From contig KN817567.1 of assembly GCA_000827495.1 (NCBI GenBank), positions 121,517 to 185,516 of the forward strand: a DNA stretch of 64,000 nucleotides. Direction: 5' to 3'. Position 1 is the stretch's first letter. Every line of letters starts with the position of its first letter. Positions 35,474-47,130 of this stretch are shown here, piece by piece. Below the pieces are notes generated by a model, which searched no databases, was not told the DNA's origin, and saw nothing but the letters and a program-made list of their open reading frames with translations. Source of the stretch: Hypholoma sublateritium FD-334 SS-4. Lineage: Eukaryota > Basidiomycota > Agaricomycetes > Agaricales > Strophariaceae. Both the position numbers and the translations under genes were made by a program.

Positions 35474-36300
35474 TTGAGTAGCTGGCTGCTGTGCTCCCTG
35501 ACTTTCAAGTGTATTCGTCAGCGATGTTCGTCAGTGATGTTGAATTATTACTTGACTCAGAGTGAACAAGCGCTTTCAAGGTAATGGCTGCGCTTGGCGG
35601 GGCGTCTGACATGACATAGAGAGCGGACGACGCGGCGGATACGGGTGCGTCACGGACGTCGGCTCTGTGCTGACTACGCTTCGGTCTTCGCAGAGTGGGG
35701 GTGAGCGGGGACCGGTGGATGGTGAAAGCAGCGGCGCTCCTTCGGCGCTCGCCGTGCTGTCATGCTTTGATTTCCGTAGGGGCGCCGATGCCTTCGTCGC
35801 CGCTGCGTCTGGGCGCACGGCGCGGCGTGCCGTGGCCGTTGGTGAGGAAGAGCACGCCTGCGACATGGCACGTGGAGTCCAGGAAGAGCATGCGTTGTCT
35901 CGTCGTTCGCAAAAAGCGCCGCTTGTTTTAAGGTTTTCGATTCTACGGGGTGTATAGGACGGACAGGTGCTACAGGCGACCTTTATAGCGAAGGCAGAGA
36001 TCGGGCGCTTCCATCGCCCCTCAGCATCAGGTGCACGTGTGTTTCCTCCATCGTGATTCCTCGTCGGCTCGGCATCCGCACAGTCCGTTCGCGGTACGGA
36101 GCTCGGCGACGATCCTTTCGACGGCGGGCTTTTCCTCGTTTGGCGGTGGTAACTGAACGCAGCCGGGTGCTACGAATGTGCATCCTGGGAGCTGGGGAGC
36201 AAGGAAGCAGCGGTGAGGTGGGATATTCCTGCGAGGTAGACACTTCAATCACTTTGTAACGCTTCCAAAGCCCGTTTACGCTGCAAGTTCGAAGGTCGCA
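35474..36300. other. Downstream flank of P450 C
   Basis: The first about 100 bp match the 3' flank of P450 B (12560-12657), including a block with atgttgaatt and acttgactcagagt. The rest contains no recognisable gene. Confidence 0.5.
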
Positions 36301-36665
36301 CCTGAAAAGCAGGAAATAGTGTCAGAAAGCTCTGTTGCGGTCTTGTTCAATATCAAACATACAAGTGTTGTGCTTGCGATTTCTCAGACTCGCACGCATA
36401 AAAGACCCGCGTTGATATCCGCCGTGTCCTCAGACGACGCCAGCGGGATAGCCAACACGTTTGGGCGCACTATTCCCCCAAAGTCAGACGCGTCCCTCAG
36501 CACCAGAGTACTTCCCTCGTCCAGACAGACACTCCGCCAATTCGCAGAGGAATAGACTACAGCGGGGGCGAACCGACGCAGACATCTGCGCAAAGCTGGC
36601 CTAGAGGCTCCGTACACAGGTTGTCACTCAGAATCACGGTTGCCCGGGCTAGGCGTTACACGGGA
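36301..36665 (-). repeat. Degenerate repeated gene fragment, unit 1
   Basis: It contains an intron-like block (minus strand: AGCTTTCTGACAC ... CTGCTTTTCAGG) and flanking exon-like sequence. It is repeated at 36715-37075 and 42740-43290. The 14-mer at 36319-36332 equals 36738-36751. Exon-like parts have stops here; the family is not recognised. Confidence 0.5.
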
Positions 36666-36714
36666 ATGTAGGCCGTGAGGAGTCAGGCACTGCGGTCGCC
36701 TCAAGTTCGAGGCC

Positions 36715-37075
36715 AGCATCTGAAAAGCAGCAAAATCGTGTCAGAAAGCTCCGCTTCGGTCTCGTTTCAAATATACTCTACATACCTATGATTTCACAGG
36801 CTCTCCGGCATGCAGGCCCGCGGCGCGCTAGATGTTTGGTATGCGTTCCCTCTGCGTGTATGCACTACCCTCTCACAATCCAACGCGTCCTTCAGTTGCA
36901 ATATTTCCCCTTCTCCGACACGCCTCCGAGAGTAATGGTAGTGCCCTCCAGTGGATGCAAGCCAACGCAGGACATCTGCATAGAGCTGGCCCAGCGGTAC
37001 CGTACACGATTTCCACCACACTCAGAGGCACGGACGGCTGCTCAGGCCGGTTGCTTCTTGGAGCTTGGTGTTTGA
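36715..37075 (-). repeat. Degenerate repeated gene fragment, unit 2
   Basis: Tandem copy of unit 1, offset by about 420 bp. Shared parts include the intron-like block and a segment of form acgcag.acatctgc.na.agctggcc (36570-36600 versus 36965-36992). No intact coding sequence. Confidence 0.5.
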
Positions 37076-37399
37076 GGCGTCATGCGGCGGTGCGGCGGAC
37101 AGGAGAAACTTCAGTTTTTTTGCCAAAGACGTGCAGCAGAGGGAGGAGACTGCGAATGGAGATGAATGCGGTGGCCGTCGGCGTCGAGCGTGAACGGCGG
37201 CGTGTATTCTTAGACTCAGAGCACGTTCAACCGTGACGCGGAGAATGTTGAGACTCCGCCCGGTAGAGGCCGAATTTGACTGCAAGTCGTGCGAATGTCG
37301 GACGAAAGACCGTGTACTCACATATAATCGATAAATCGATAATGCTTTACCAACGCTCACGCGGACGCCCTTTTCCCATAAAATTAGTAAACCACGCAT

Positions 37400-38730
37400 C
37401 CACACGAGTAGCGTGGCCAGACCTCATCGACACCCTCCCCCGCCCCGCCCACTCCAGCGCACGATGCCCAACAATCATTACGCGTGCACTCCTCCAACAC
37501 GCGTGGCTTACTAGAAGTCAGGCAACGCTGACCACCGTCGTGCACGCTCGCTTATATATGGAACGAAAGTACCCTGAAATCCAATAGCACAAGCGCCCAT
37601 CCGCGTCCCCCGTACGCCGCTCCATAAAACTTGCCGTTCGCGGGCACCGTTTTCACCGCTCCCAGCGCCGCAGAAGCACACGCGTCAGGCTGCCACGCTA
37701 TACCACGCGCGCAGAAATCCCAGCGCCAAACGGACCTCAACACCCCGTGCATATGCCTCTGTCTACGAACGCGTACTCCACCCGTGGCAGAGCTTGCGTA
37801 TGCGCCCTCGCTCCCTCGTCTGGGTGGGGTGCATATATACACCTCACGTCTAGAACTCACGGCTCCGCCTCCGCCTCCACGCCGCCGCTATGAACAACGA
37901 TGCGGACCACGCTCCAGTCCCTTCATGGCCCACCACCCCAATTACACCGCACGCCTAGCCCCGAGCACACGTAGAACCTCCTGTCCCTCGTTCTATCTCA
38001 TCCTACACTCCCTCCCATGCTTCCGTGCGCAACCATCCGTCTCGTGTCTGCCCGGCCATCCACTTCAAGCTCGCGGAAAAGCTCGCCTATCCCTCTGACC
38101 AACGCCTCCTCTTACGCGCGCACCTGCTTGGCCGACCGCCTTGATTTCCCCCCCATCGTACCGGCCGCTCACTCCAATTCTCGGCGCGTGCGACCGTCTG
38201 CTCTACACGACGCAAATTCTCGCTTGATTCCGCGATCGCGCCAGCTTGATTCAGCGCGTGCCCGGCATGCGTGCATCCGTACGCCCGTCCGACGCATCGC
38301 TGAAGTGCATTCAGCGGCGCCTTGGGCTTTTTAATATTTAGTACTCAAAGACGCGTAGACGCGTATACGCTAGCGACTGCCGCGGATGGGCGTATCACGG
38401 TTGGAATATGGGAAAGCAGACTGTCGCGCCTGCTCATTTGCACACTCGGAGCGTGCGCGCACTATCTTTTCGTCCGTTGACAGGAGGAGGATCTTCGACT
38501 CTGCTGAAGCGCGCGCACCGGCGCCTACATATTTTGGGCGCACTACAACGGGCATACGGCATACGCGCAGTTCCTTTGCCGAATGTACGTTATCCTCCCG
38601 ACGACAGAATAACAACTCCTCTCCGACATGGCGCTTGCCTCAAAGCGCGCGTACTTCCACCCCACACTTTCCACCACACTGTCCGCTCTCCACCGGCTCG
38701 ACCTCTACGCATACATTTTCCAAACTTCAG
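37400..38730 (+). repeat. GC-rich degenerate dispersed repeat (copy 4)
   Basis: Shares the 17-mer near 38184 with copy 3 (about 31702). Its 14-mer at 38536-38549 is the inverse of 2319-2332 in copy 1. Both copy 1 and copy 4 lie upstream of a NACHT gene. No gene is seen; 38731-39355 also shows none. Confidence 0.55.
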
Positions 38731-39355
38731 AACGCGTGATGCGCCGCGTCGGCTGCTTGGCTAGAACAGACATTGCGTTATGGCGGCGTTTCCACCCGGC
38801 TGAATGACAGGCCCACCAAGCACAGCGCTTCACCGCGGAACGCGCAGAATACTGCTAACCGAGCTCAAGTGCTGTGATATAAGTACACATGTTGCCGCCT
38901 ATTCAAGGCTATGCAGTGCTATGAATCGCTTCATTCTTCACCTATATCTCCGCCCAAAGCGATGGGGACCAGCTGCGTGCGCTGACATCGCACCCACGCG
39001 TGAAATGCGCCGCGACAAGTACTCTACCTAGACACGTACTGGTCGTCGAACCTCTGGACAGAACGCATGAGAGACGTGTATGTATCATTACCTACTACTG
39101 CGTACAGCTGTGCGCACTTCCGAATACATATACATGTTGTAAGTAAAACACTAATATGAGCGCCGGCACACCATATATCATGGCGGTGCGCGGAAATCGA
39201 TAAGGATCGAATGCAGTGTATACGAGTACAACGGTGAGCGAACAACCTAATACGCCCCAAAAATAAATGATGCTGTATAAAATCAAAGGTGTAGCACCGC
39301 CGCGACTTGAAACACCCCCAAACCCTGCCCCACCTTTGCGAAATCCTTCAAGATA

Positions 39356-42161
39356 ATGCCTCGCAATACTCGGATGGCCCTCGTACAGGGCGGCCAGTAC
39401 TTTCAGATCGAGGGTGATTACAACAATTACCACACACATTCTCATGCCGCGAGTAGTGATGACGCAGCGGTTCGCAAGCGAGAAGGTGAGCGTCCGATAT
39501 TCCTCTCCAGTTCCGTGTGGCTCAGGTAGACGGTCATTCAAACCTGTCTTTTCTCAGCACTGAAGAAGCTGTTTGAACATATTGCGCCGAGTGCGTTTCA
39601 CAATTCGGCCGACCGCCACGACCCTCCCAAGTGTCACCCACGGACGCGCGAGGCAATCCTGCGCAAAATATTGGACTGGGCAAGGGACCCGCACAACTTT
39701 CAACTTCTCATGTGGATCTACGGCCCCGCCGGCGCTGGAAAATCAGCGATCATGCAGACATTGGCAGGAATACTCGAGGAACTCGGCATTCTTGGGGGAT
39801 CATTCTTTTTCTTTCGCGGAGCCGCCCAACGGGATGAGAAAACCCACCTCATCGCCACACTGGCATACCAACTCTCATTGTCCGTTCCAAATTTTGACCA
39901 CTACATTGCAGCGACAATTGACCGTGATCCATCTATTTTCTCTCGGACCCTTGCTGTGCAAATGAAGGCGCTGGTCACTGATCCTATGTTTGCTGCTGCT
40001 CGTGATGATCCACAATCCAACCAGTGGTGCTATGTTATGCTTGTTGATGGCTTGGATGAGTGCTCCCCACCAGAATCTCACAAAGAAATAATCACTCTTT
40101 TGTCTGAATCTTCAACATCTCCATTCCGCTTCATTGTTGCGAGCCGTCCAGAATTTGTTATTCGCAACACTTTTTCTAACCAAGCTGTGATGGATCAACT
40201 GCATTCACTTCCTCTGGACAACACATATGATCCAGATTCCGATATACACCTCTTTTTGACAGATAAATTTCAAGATATAAAGAATAGCCATCCTGCCCAC
40301 CTTTCTATCCCTGAGTCATGGCCAGACATATCCATCATCAACACTCTTGTTCAAAATTCATCTGGTCAATTCATTTATGCAGCCACAGTCATCAAATTTG
40401 TCGAGTCCTCTAAACACAATCCCATGACACGTCTGGACAGCATCCTCAAAACAGGATTAAATGCTGGGCAGTCAGATATGCCATTTGCACAGCTTGATGC
40501 TCTTTATCATCATATCCTGGGTACTGTTGCAGACTTGAACAGGGTACTTTCTATTTTGCACTGTGTCATGTATCCCCACTGTTCATACTCCACACTCAAA
40601 TTTATCCATGGATACTCAGTGGGAGAAGTCCAGACTATTTTATGTGACATGCATTCACTCCTGGATATTCCTGATGATGATGAATATTACATTGTCTTCC
40701 ATCATAAATCACTGTCAGATTTTCTTGAAGATCCTTTTCGGGCAAAACATTTATATGTTTCCCCTGTCAATGCAAAGGCATCCATGGCAATCTCACTCAT
40801 TAACCATTTTGAAGGTATGCTTAGAAAACATCAAATTCAAGTGTAGATATCACTCAAAACTAATTTTCTCTTATTTAGCTTCAATAAATTTGGGAAAAGT
40901 TGAAATTGACTTCTTTCCCTCCACCTTTCATGATGTTTTGACACCCCACTGTTTGACTTCAGAGTCAGTTTATGTGCTGTCAAAATTTAATCCCTATAAA
41001 AATTTATCTGCTTCTATTTTCCTCTGGGAGAATGTGGTAGTTACAATGGATGATGAATACTGTATATTTGACATCTTCAAACATTACCATTCTTTTATAC
41101 AAGATGAGGTACAGTAATATTTTTATGCTTGGAATAAAAAAAGCTAAAACTTGATATTTGTTATAACAGAGTGTTCAAGCCTTTTCTACAATGACGTCCA
41201 AGCTTCATGATACTGCTTTGCAAAATCTGGACACATGGCTGTCAGAAGCCCTTTATCATGGACTGTGGGACTCTACTTCCAATGCTTTTGTTCCTTTTAT
41301 ATGCATTTCAATGTCCCCAGCTACCCACAGCAGAATATTTGCTTCACCCTACTGCAATATGAAAGAAACCCCCATATTGGCCAGCACATGCCACTATAGC
41401 ATTTTGAATGATAGCATACCAGGAGCTTCTGAAGCATACCAGGCTGATATTCAACAAGTGCTGTCAGATCCACTCCAAACTTCCTATCAAGCCATGCAGA
41501 CCCTCAAAATCTATCCAGAAATCACACTTCTTGGATATTACTTGCACCTAAGACAGATTGATTATTCAGAATTGTAAGATGTATTTTTATTGATCAATAC
41601 TAAATCTAATGAATTTTGCTCATAATTAGTGATGGATATTTAATTGCTAGTAAATATGGGCCATCACCTTACTGGGTCATGTTTCATGACTGGATAGATT
41701 CTCTGTCTCAATTAATTGCCACTATCAACACAAGGCCAGAATGTGGAAGTGCCCTGAAACAGTATCAATCACAGAATGCCCATTTGCCATTTCCAAAATT
41801 CCCTATAGGATTGCCATATATGCAAAGATGCAAGCTAGAAGAGCACCGGGTGAAATGCACAAAAGAATTTTGCCTGAACAGAAAATTTGTTGCCATTTCA
41901 TTGTTAAAAGAGGCTTTGAAAAGACTAGCACATGCTGCGATGGATTGTTTCAAGGTAAGGCCTGTATGTATTGCAAAGTTTATGCTCCTTACTAATAATT
42001 ATTGATGTATGTTTTAGAAGACCAACACGGGGATTGAGCAACATGACTACAACAGAAACCATTTCATCTGCTTCTTGTGCCAATCAACAGAAGAATTTGT
42101 TAATGATGGAGATTTTGGAATGGACCTTGATTTTGATTTTTTACTGTTACCCTTAATCTGA
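39356..42161 (+). CDS. NACHT-domain NTPase (complete)
   Basis: Six exons: 39356-39485, 39558-40814, 40879-41108, 41170-41573, 41630-41954 and 42018-42161. They give 829 residues with all phases consistent and GT-AG introns. The N-terminal 45 residues read GGQYFQIEGDYNN..., then HDPPKCHPRTREAILRKILDW. Walker A GPAGAGKS is at about 99-106 and Walker B VMLVDGLDEC at about 203-212. The region with FRFIVASRPE and FVHHKSLSDF-like FHHKSLSDFL matches basidiomycete NACHT proteins. No WD40, ankyrin or TPR repeats follow; the C-terminal 390 residues are not recognised. It is probably an ATP-driven signalling switch of the NLR type. The gene is more AT-rich than its surroundings. A partial inverted copy sits at 1-783. 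Confidence 0.92.
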
Positions 42162-42739
42162 TATTCAATCAATTTATTGCTTGCTTTAACAAGTGGTATC
42201 AGTTAAATGCAGTACTTAATTCTGATTCAGATAGTATGCAGCACCTCCTCTCTCCATACGTGCGCGTGCCATGCACCACAGCGCCTTCAAATCCGGGAAA
42301 CTTTGGGGCGCTACTTCGCACATGTATATTCCAATTACCACATATACAATTTATTTCCTAGTAGAAATGTGTAATAAAAGCCCCCGGAAGACCCATCTAT
42401 AAATGCGCTCACGCAAAAGGGCTGCTCTCTTCCTAGCTAGTAGCGCCATCTTAGTGCATATGTTCTCTAACCTCTGGACAGCACGATGCACTGCTTCAAG
42501 CCAAATGACATCCTGGTTGCGCCGTCATTAGTATTGTATCGCGGTATGTGTCATTCCCTTCGATGTCTTGGTCATGGGTGATTTTGGTGCAGTGCGACGT
42601 CGTCATTCAAGGTGAAGCGCAGCGACTCAGGGGCGCATCTGCGTCGTGTTGTCAAGGGTGCGCTTCTCTGGAGTCGCGGAGCCGTCAGTGGCGGGGAATG
42701 CTTTCCGATTGATCTCGCCAATGTTCTTCGCCGCCGTCG

Positions 42740-43290
42740 ACGCTGACGACCTGAAAAGCAGAGAAAATGTGTCAGTAAGTGCCTTTCCAATCTGTTTAAA
42801 CTTACAGGTGTTCAATATACGTTCCCGCGGGGACTGAGAGCGCGATCGCAAACGCGCGAGGCCGCATCTGAAATGCAGAGAAGAGAAATCATGTCAATAA
42901 TGTCCGCTTCGGGATGATTCAGTGTCGAACATACCTGCGATTGCACCAAGATTCCGTACACTCGCCCGCATAAAGAGCCTGAGCCTGATGCTCGTAGCCA
43001 TCTGGTGTGCGTTCCCTCCCAGTGCGCTCGCCAACATGTTGCAGGTGCGCACTACGCTCTCGAAGTCCAGCTCTCCGTTCAACCACTTGAGTACTTCCCG
43101 TGTCCAGACACGCTGCCAAATTGCAGAGAGCCGCGGTGGTCGCTTTATGAGGCTTGAGTTTGAGAGACTGAATTCCGGAGAAGTGACTCAAGTGAGGTCG
43201 CGATGCAGCCGGTCAGAGCAACTGAATGTCTGCGCCGAAGACGGTGCGGCAGAGAGATCGCGAATGGTGGGGAATGCGTGCGCATTGGCG
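42740..43290 (-). repeat. Degenerate repeated gene fragment, unit 3
   Basis: Related to 36301-37075. Two intron-like blocks lie at 42747-42800 and 42862-42935. On the minus strand an exon-like part encodes VLKWLNGELDFESVVRTCNM and continues to NLGAIAG. It then meets a GTATGTT donor and a TTTCAG acceptor, but the next piece contains a stop. This is probably the remnant of a gene of unknown family. Confidence 0.45.
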
Positions 43291-43479
43291 GCGAGGATGT
43301 GAGTGTCGACGAAGGGCTTCAGTAATTTAGACTTAGAGATTCTTTCGAGACCCTAGATTCTGTCAGGGGAGGACGAGGGAAGACCAGACTTGGACCAGAC
43401 ATGACTGTAGTGAAGACGACGAACGATGAGCTAGGAGTTACCACGGCTCGCGCGTCCCTGGACCGAATTGTCCGCTTCT

Positions 43480-44560
43480 GTCATGTACAGTTCAAGTTAT
43501 TGCCCCAGGACCCGACCAGGACCCCACCTCCGCCACCTTCCGCCAACGACGACCCCAGCGAATCCGATGCAATGGCTACTCGGAGCAGTCGGATACGCCC
43601 GCTATCACCGGACTTCCCCGCCCCCCCTGCGCCGTCCTCTCCGCGCTCCGTACCCTGCCACGCCCCGCGAGCATAACGACCAATACTCGATACCCAGTTC
43701 GTGGAGCTCAACGAAACCCCACGATACACACCACGCCCCGCATTCGCATGCCTGCCCTGCTCCGCCGACCCGTCGTGGTCACTCGCTCGCAGACATTTAG
43801 CGCGTACGACGCGCCGCTGAAGGTCATTCCGCCGCACATCCGCGCGCTATAGCCCCATACCCGCGCTCCCTTTTTCAACGCGCCTCCGCTACAGTGCGCC
43901 GATGTCCTCAAAAATTTGAGCACGCACCCTCCGCGACATCCCTCGAAGCCACGCATCTCTCGCTTTCGACCACGCGCACCCAACATCCCCGATTGCGCCG
44001 CATTCGTGGACTCGACACATGCCCGGCGTCCGTCAGGTCTGCAGCCGACAGGACCACATAGTCGCAGCGCAGACTCCTCGCCCATCCCTCCCTCGCCGCT
44101 CTCCCATCCGCGTGGCTCGCACCGCTGTTCACCTTTCTCTCCATCGCAGCCGCTCACTCGCACGGGCACAGACTGCGCACGTTACCGCGCTCACCCGTCT
44201 GCCCGGCAATACACTGCTCCTCGAGCTCGTATTATAATGCGCGTCGCCGCGCTTTCACCTTCGAGACGCGCTACGCCATGATTGTCTACCCGATCGAAAA
44301 ACTGCATAGACTATCACTCCAAAAGCGCGCACAGTCAACTGTCACATAACTAGTGTTCATTATCTGCGCTCTCAACGGTGCGCATCGCATACTCCGACGG
44401 CCGACTCCCAACGCACAGCCCATGACACGCCGCGTATATCAGAGAAGGGTCGTATATCAGAAAAGGGTTGCGCAACACGCGACCTCCCTACGATGGACAT
44501 GCCCCGCTGCGCGCCAGAGCGCCACATCCGCGTCTCGCGCCCATCCTTTCCTCACCCGCA
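43480..44560 (+). repeat. GC-rich degenerate dispersed repeat (copy 5)
   Basis: The segment 43960-44190 is alignable to the inverse of 7850-8050 and includes an exact 20-mer at 44046-44065. It lies upstream of the F-box tail and P450 D, as copy 2 lies upstream of P450 A. Confidence 0.6.
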
Positions 44561-44642
44561 TCCGCGGCCTGACGTCTGGCTGCACCGCCGATCACCCCTT
44601 CCGTTCGCGCTCCTTCACTGCTCGCTGACTCGGCGCGTGCAG

Positions 44643-44841
44643 GATTCGCTGGTTGCAGCGGTCGTACCTGCGGCGAACTTACGACGCTCGCACTGAAGGT
44701 GCGCTGGCTGCCACGCGTCGGCGGCGACGATCTCGACGCGGACGCGGACGCGTGAGTCACACGCGCTGATACTGCAGCGCGGAAGCAAGTTGCGTTCTCT
44801 CGGTGTTGGGCGCGTTCAATACACGGTGCGTTGCTCGTTAA
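44643..44841 (+). pseudogene. F-box gene tail upstream of P450 D
   Basis: It follows a partial last intron ending GCGCGTGCAG (44642) and corresponds to the last exon of 15309-17054. It encodes the LKVRWLPR segment and ends at VQYTVRC-like bases before TAA at about 44839. A stop (TGA near 44753) lies inside. No upstream F-box exons are present. Confidence 0.7.
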
Positions 44842-45360
44842 ATATCCGTTAACGCAAATGTCCTGTGTACTGACGACCTGGCTAGACGTCTATCTGGGCC
44901 GCAGAGCACGATACCGTTATGCAGATTTGTCAGAGGAGATGCTATTCCGCCCGGGCTCCGGGCGTGGGGGAAATATGTGTTGTACTCGATCCTGTATAAG
45001 GTAAAAATAACCCCTTGTGTCTTCAAATATACGTCAATGTGATTTCAGATCATCGACCTCTGGACCCACTTTGTCGTATTCACGGGAAGGATGAAATCTG
45101 CGGTACCAGAATTATGCACTTTCAGGCCCAAATTCTACTGAGAATCCATAGATTGCAGGCACGACCGCGGCGAGGACTTGACTAATAGGACTGGGCACCG
45201 CGTTAAAGTATCGAGCATTGAAGCACCAGGAATTGCCGGTGCCTCCCACTTACGCTATCCAGCTGCGGCGAATTTAGACAACCCAACCCCTCTGTCTCTC
45301 ACACAGAACACGGACGCATAAACAGGGCGAACGGCACCTCTCTCTTGACAATTCAAACCC

Positions 45361-47130
45361 ATGGCCTCTGCATCCTTCCTCGACGCCCTCTCGCACATCT
45401 ACCCCCCCTCTTCCGGGACGCTCGTCACGTACGGCGCCGCCGCAGCCCTCGCACTCCTCGTGTATCTCATCTACTCCACCGTCGTCCCGGACGACAGCGG
45501 CTCGATCAGGACGCTCGGCGGCTTCCCGGTGCTCACCGCCTGGGCGTTCTTCACCCGGCGCTACGACTTCCTCTGGGGCAACTTCCAGAAGCACGCCGCG
45601 CCGCACTTCAAGTTCAGCGTGCTCCATGTGCGTGCCCTCCGATGAGCACTCGTTCGTGCGCGCTAACCGGTGACGTACAGCACCAGGTCGTCGCGCTGCG
45701 CGGGGAGGAGGCTCGCCAGGCGTTCTTCAATTCGAAGAGCCTCAACTCCGCGGAAGGGTACTAAATTCTGCTTGGAGCCGTACGCTGTCTTTCTCTCGTA
45801 CTTTTAAGGGGTTATAATTGTTGAATTATTTTGGTAGTCTCCTTCGCTTAAGGACATAAATATCCAGTCCAGCGGAGAAGGAGGAGCGTGGTTCAACAAG
45901 CAGGTCGCCCTCTTGTTCACGAATAAGCAGCGGCTCACGGAGAGTAAGCGTCCTATATTATCTCCGTCGTATATTACATTGTTCCTAACTGCGTTTTTTG
46001 CGTACCAGATATCCCGGCCTTGTTTGAGGACATCAACAGACGCACGGAGTCGTGGGGACGGGAGGGCCAGATCGACCCGTTCAAGAGCATATACGATGTA
46101 CGTGTGATGTGATAAACAGATTCTATCCCTCGGACCTGGCGATCCTGTATATAGCTCGTATTCCAGATGACGGTGCGGATGGCAAGCTGCGACGAACTCG
46201 CAAACGATGCCCAGGAGCTGGAGAAAATCCAAGAGCTCTATTGGATACTCGAAAAGAGCGCGACGCCGACGGCGGTTCTTCTTCCGTGGTTCCCGGGGCG
46301 CGCAAAGAAAGCGAAAGAGGTGGCCACCCGACAACTCTATATGAAGTTGAGCCACTATGTCGACCTCAGAAGGGAGGCCAAGGTCCCGACAAACAACGCA
46401 ATTGATATTCTCATCCGACAGGGGCGCTCGAACCCCGACATAATTGCAGTAAGTTGTGGTGGAGTGGTCCATACCAAAGCACCAGATACTTATTTAAATA
46501 ACGCAGTTTATCCTCGGCGTTATATTTGCGGGTGTCATTAATACAGGAATTCAGTGTAAGTACACCACCCCACATTTTTTTGCGGCGCACGCAAACTCTG
46601 ATTTCCGGCGGCGTGCAATATAGCTTGTTGGGCGCTTCTTTTCCTCGGCGCCAATCCAGAATAGCGCGCCAAAGTCCAAGCAGAAGTCGCCAGTATAATC
46701 GAGAAGCACACCAACACCACGTCGCGCGAGCCACTGCACAAGCGCCTCGCGTCCGTGCCCGCGTCCGTCTGGGAAGACGAAATGCCCGTCATGGACCTTG
46801 TCATCCGCGAGCGCTGCGCGTCATATTCACCTTGACCCTGCTGCGCCGCAACGTCGTCGAGGAGACCACCGTCTCCGGCGGGGTGATTAAGCCGGGCGAT
46901 TTCATAGCGTACAACGTCGACGACGCGCACAGGAATCCCGATATCTATACCGACGCGGACCGGTTCGACCCAGGGCGCTTCCTCCCCGGGCGCGAAGATA
47001 AGAAGGCGACGTTTGCGTTCCTCGGGTGGGGTGTGGGTGAGTATGCTGCAGTTGTGTGTCATATTTTTTCTTGAATCTGACATGATTTTCCAGGACGCCC
47101 CTGTGGCCAATGTGCGATGACGCCGATACC
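45361..47130 (+). pseudogene. Cytochrome P450, copy D (dead)
   Basis: Exons 1-7 align to copy A, with which it shares even intron 1 sequence almost base for base. Lesions seen: (1) GGG TAC TAA in exon 2 (about 45760), where A has TACAAA; (2) TAG in the exon 7 segment NPE-stop-RAK (about 46663), where A has TGG; (3) loss of two bases in GAG(AC)GCTGCG at about 46810, which shifts frame in the ExxR motif; (4) the haem exon stops resembling P450 after GACGCC (about 47099), so the Cys ligand is gone. Fragments of open frame remain but no functional enzyme can be made. Confidence 0.9.

Noticed and set aside
45361..47100. Reading P450 D as a functional gene
   Set aside because: In-frame stops, a frameshift in the ExxR motif and absence of the haem loop cannot be explained by introns.
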